Origin: JAJFTV01 sp964426355
Lineage (GTDB): Bacteria > Chloroflexota > Anaerolineae > Anaerolineales > Anaerolineaceae
Assembly: GCA_964426355.1 (NCBI GenBank)
Contig: CAYRRA010000206.1
Span: 1 to 7,217, forward strand
Reading direction: 5' to 3'
DNA length: 7,217 nucleotides
Part shown: in pieces, positions 6,238 to 7,217 of the stretch
Position numbering within the stretch: the stretch's first letter is position 1
How the letters are laid out: each line of letters begins with the position of its first letter
Notes under the pieces: model-generated
Databases searched by the model: none
Told to the model about the DNA's origin: nothing
The model's input: the letters and a program-made list of their open reading frames with translations, nothing else
Translations under genes and position numbers: made by a program

Positions 6238-7086
6238 TCAGTCTAACTCCAATTGCAGGCTGCCCACACTCATGTTTACCACGATATCGATGGTATATCC
6301 TTCGCCTGGTGTCTCGTATAGCTTACCGTCTTTACCCCAGCCATCGTTATCGATGTCAACCAACTCGCCTTGGGTGTGCAGGACGCAGTGAGTGCCCTCA
6401 GGGACGCGAATGCGAATTGTGCCTACTCCGCTGCTGATTTCAACGCTCATATTGCCCATGAGATTTCCTGAGAAATCCAGGATTGCACTCCCTGCACCAC
6501 CCAGGAAGGTAAAAATATCGATATTTGCATTGGACAACCCTTTGATTTCAACATTGGACGCGCCAGTAGTGTATTTAAAGGTTTGCATCCTGACCGGGTT
6601 GGGCGAAGCAAATAGCACCTTTGCTTCGCTGGCTCCGTCTGCGATTTCCAGGTTGGTGATGGGCACACCAGAGAAATCCAAATCTGCTTTATAAGCACCT
6701 GCCCTTATGTTCAGGTTAAGAGGTTGGTTTCCAAGCTGAAGTTTCCATTCGTTTATTATCCTGTTGCCCGGCTGAACCGGAATGGTATTGATATCCTGGC
6801 TGATGGTGATGCTCTCTTCTGTTTTAGTGATTTCTGGTTCCCACTCAGCAAGGTTGGTGCGTATGCTGCCACTCACCAGGCTGTTTGACCCACCATCGAT
6901 ATCCAGCTCTCCTGCGCCCATTTCAATTAAAAGGCTTGCGTTTTCATTGTTCTGCACAGTTTCATTGATTTCGATGGTTCTGACATCGCCGATTCCACCG
7001 CTTGTCCAACTGATTGGCAGGTTTATGGAGCAGGCTAACGAGGAAAGGGCAAGGATAAAAATGCCCAAAAATATCTTGATTTTCAT
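6238..7086 (-). CDS. Putative lipoprotein with toast-rack/adhesin-like beta-repeat domain
   Basis: The 282-residue product starts with a lipoprotein signal: basic MKIK, hydrophobic IFLGIFILAL and LSSLAC, with Cys19 as the lipidation site, so it is probably anchored on the outer face of the membrane. The rest is rich in beta strands. MGAGELDIDGG at 56-66 resembles the start of the toast-rack family (DUF2154/DUF4097-like, related to LiaF-type proteins). Similar G-A or G-V turns recur near 130, 151, 175, 197 and 220, spaced 21-24 residues apart, each followed by a strand such as ASNVEIKG or VGTIRIRVPEG; this suggests a beta-solenoid. No catalytic motif is seen and the function is unknown. In LiaF-like proteins such domains act in envelope stress sensing, but that is not shown here. 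AAAGG (complement of 7098-7102) lies about 11 bases before the ATG. No clear promoter was found in the 50 bases upstream. Confidence 0.85.
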   Translation of the reverse strand: MKIKIFLGIFILALSSLACSINLPISWTSGGIGDVRTIEINETVQNNENASLLIEMGAGELDIDGGSNSLVSGSIRTNLAEWEPEITKTEESITISQDINTIPVQPGNRIINEWKLQLGNQPLNLNIRAGAYKADLDFSGVPITNLEIADGASEAKVLFASPNPVRMQTFKYTTGASNVEIKGLSNANIDIFTFLGGAGSAILDFSGNLMGNMSVEISSGVGTIRIRVPEGTHCVLHTQGELVDIDNDGWGKDGKLYETPGEGYTIDIVVNMSVGSLQLELD

Positions 7087-7142
7087 ATTATTTACTACCT
7101 TTTCTTGCCAATGGTTCCCACTTGGCTACATGTGATTTTTAA

Positions 7143-7179
7143 CCGCCTGTGCACGGTGAACTGCACCGTGCACAGGCGG
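7143..7179. repeat. Perfect 16-bp inverted repeat upstream of the lipoprotein gene
   Basis: CCGCCTGTGCACGGTG (7143-7158) and CACCGTGCACAGGCGG (7164-7179) are exact inverted repeats around the loop AACTG. Each arm also contains the palindrome GTGCAC. The arms are GC-rich compared with the flanks. Neither strand has a T-run after the stem: the - strand continues TTAAAAATC and the + strand ATTGAG. It lies seven bases after the possible stop codon of a - strand gene at the edge, so a Rho-independent-like 3' end or RNA stabiliser is plausible. It could also be a dispersed repeat. Confidence 0.8.
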
Positions 7180-7186
7180 ATTGAGA

Positions 7187-7217
7187 TTACTTGCCGCGTT
7201 CTTGCGGGGATGGCGCA
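7187..7217 (-). CDS. Possible last nine codons of a - strand gene entering from the right
   Basis: Read on the - strand, the right edge gives APSPQERGK followed by TAA (complement of 7187-7189). A strong hairpin begins seven bases later, which is the position expected for a transcript end. Nine residues are too few to identify a family, and an open frame this short occurs by chance. If real, the gene would lie in the same direction as the lipoprotein gene and just upstream of it. Confidence 0.25.
   Translation of the reverse strand, partial: APSPQERGK

Noticed and set aside
6392..6694. Open frames of 100 and 117 codons on the + strand opposite the lipoprotein gene (6392-6694 and 6782-7135)
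   Set aside because: They are antisense to a well-supported gene with a lipoprotein signal and ribosome-binding site, and look like frame shadows.

Overview
The window is a stretch of bacterial housekeeping DNA. Six genes lie on the + strand (selB, rplU, rpmA, rpmE, argS, obgE and nadD, with selB cut by the left edge), followed by one convergent lipoprotein gene on the - strand. At the right edge are the possible last codons of a further - strand gene. I see no tRNA, rRNA, CRISPR, insertion sequence or prophage. No gene-free stretch exceeds 300 bases; the longest is the 191-base gap before argS. The gene set is that of a generic bacterium able to use selenocysteine. Moderate GC, the toast-rack-like lipoprotein and the gene order make an Anaerolineae-like member of the Chloroflexota my best guess. 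This is impression rather than proof.

Layout. Bases 1-998 hold the 3' part of selB, the selenocysteine elongation factor. Next comes an exact-consensus housekeeping promoter (TTGACA, 17 bases, TATAAT) and a leader of about 110 bases with two predicted stem-loops, then rplU-rpmA-rpmE (ribosomal proteins L21, L27, L31). A terminator hairpin follows rpmE. After a new AT-rich promoter region, argS, obgE and nadD follow tightly packed, with stop/start overlap or near-overlap. A long hairpin at 6160-6206 separates nadD from the convergent lipoprotein gene and probably terminates both. A perfect 16-bp inverted repeat lies at 7143-7179.

How the genes work together. rplU, rpmA, rpmE, argS, obgE and selB all serve the ribosome or translation: subunit proteins, tRNA charging, 50S maturation by the Obg GTPase and recoding of UGA. 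nadD makes NAD. rplU-rpmA-obgE-nadD is a familiar bacterial neighbourhood; here rpmE and argS sit inside it.

Main point of interest. The rpmE product is not an ordinary L31. After a complete zinc-ribbon L31 of about 65-70 residues and a charged linker, the same uninterrupted frame continues into a domain closely resembling the C-terminal domain of the RNA polymerase alpha subunit. Most positions known to contact DNA in E. coli alpha are kept. A ribosomal protein carrying a polymerase-type DNA-binding domain suggests a physical or regulatory link between ribosomes and transcription. That function is inference.
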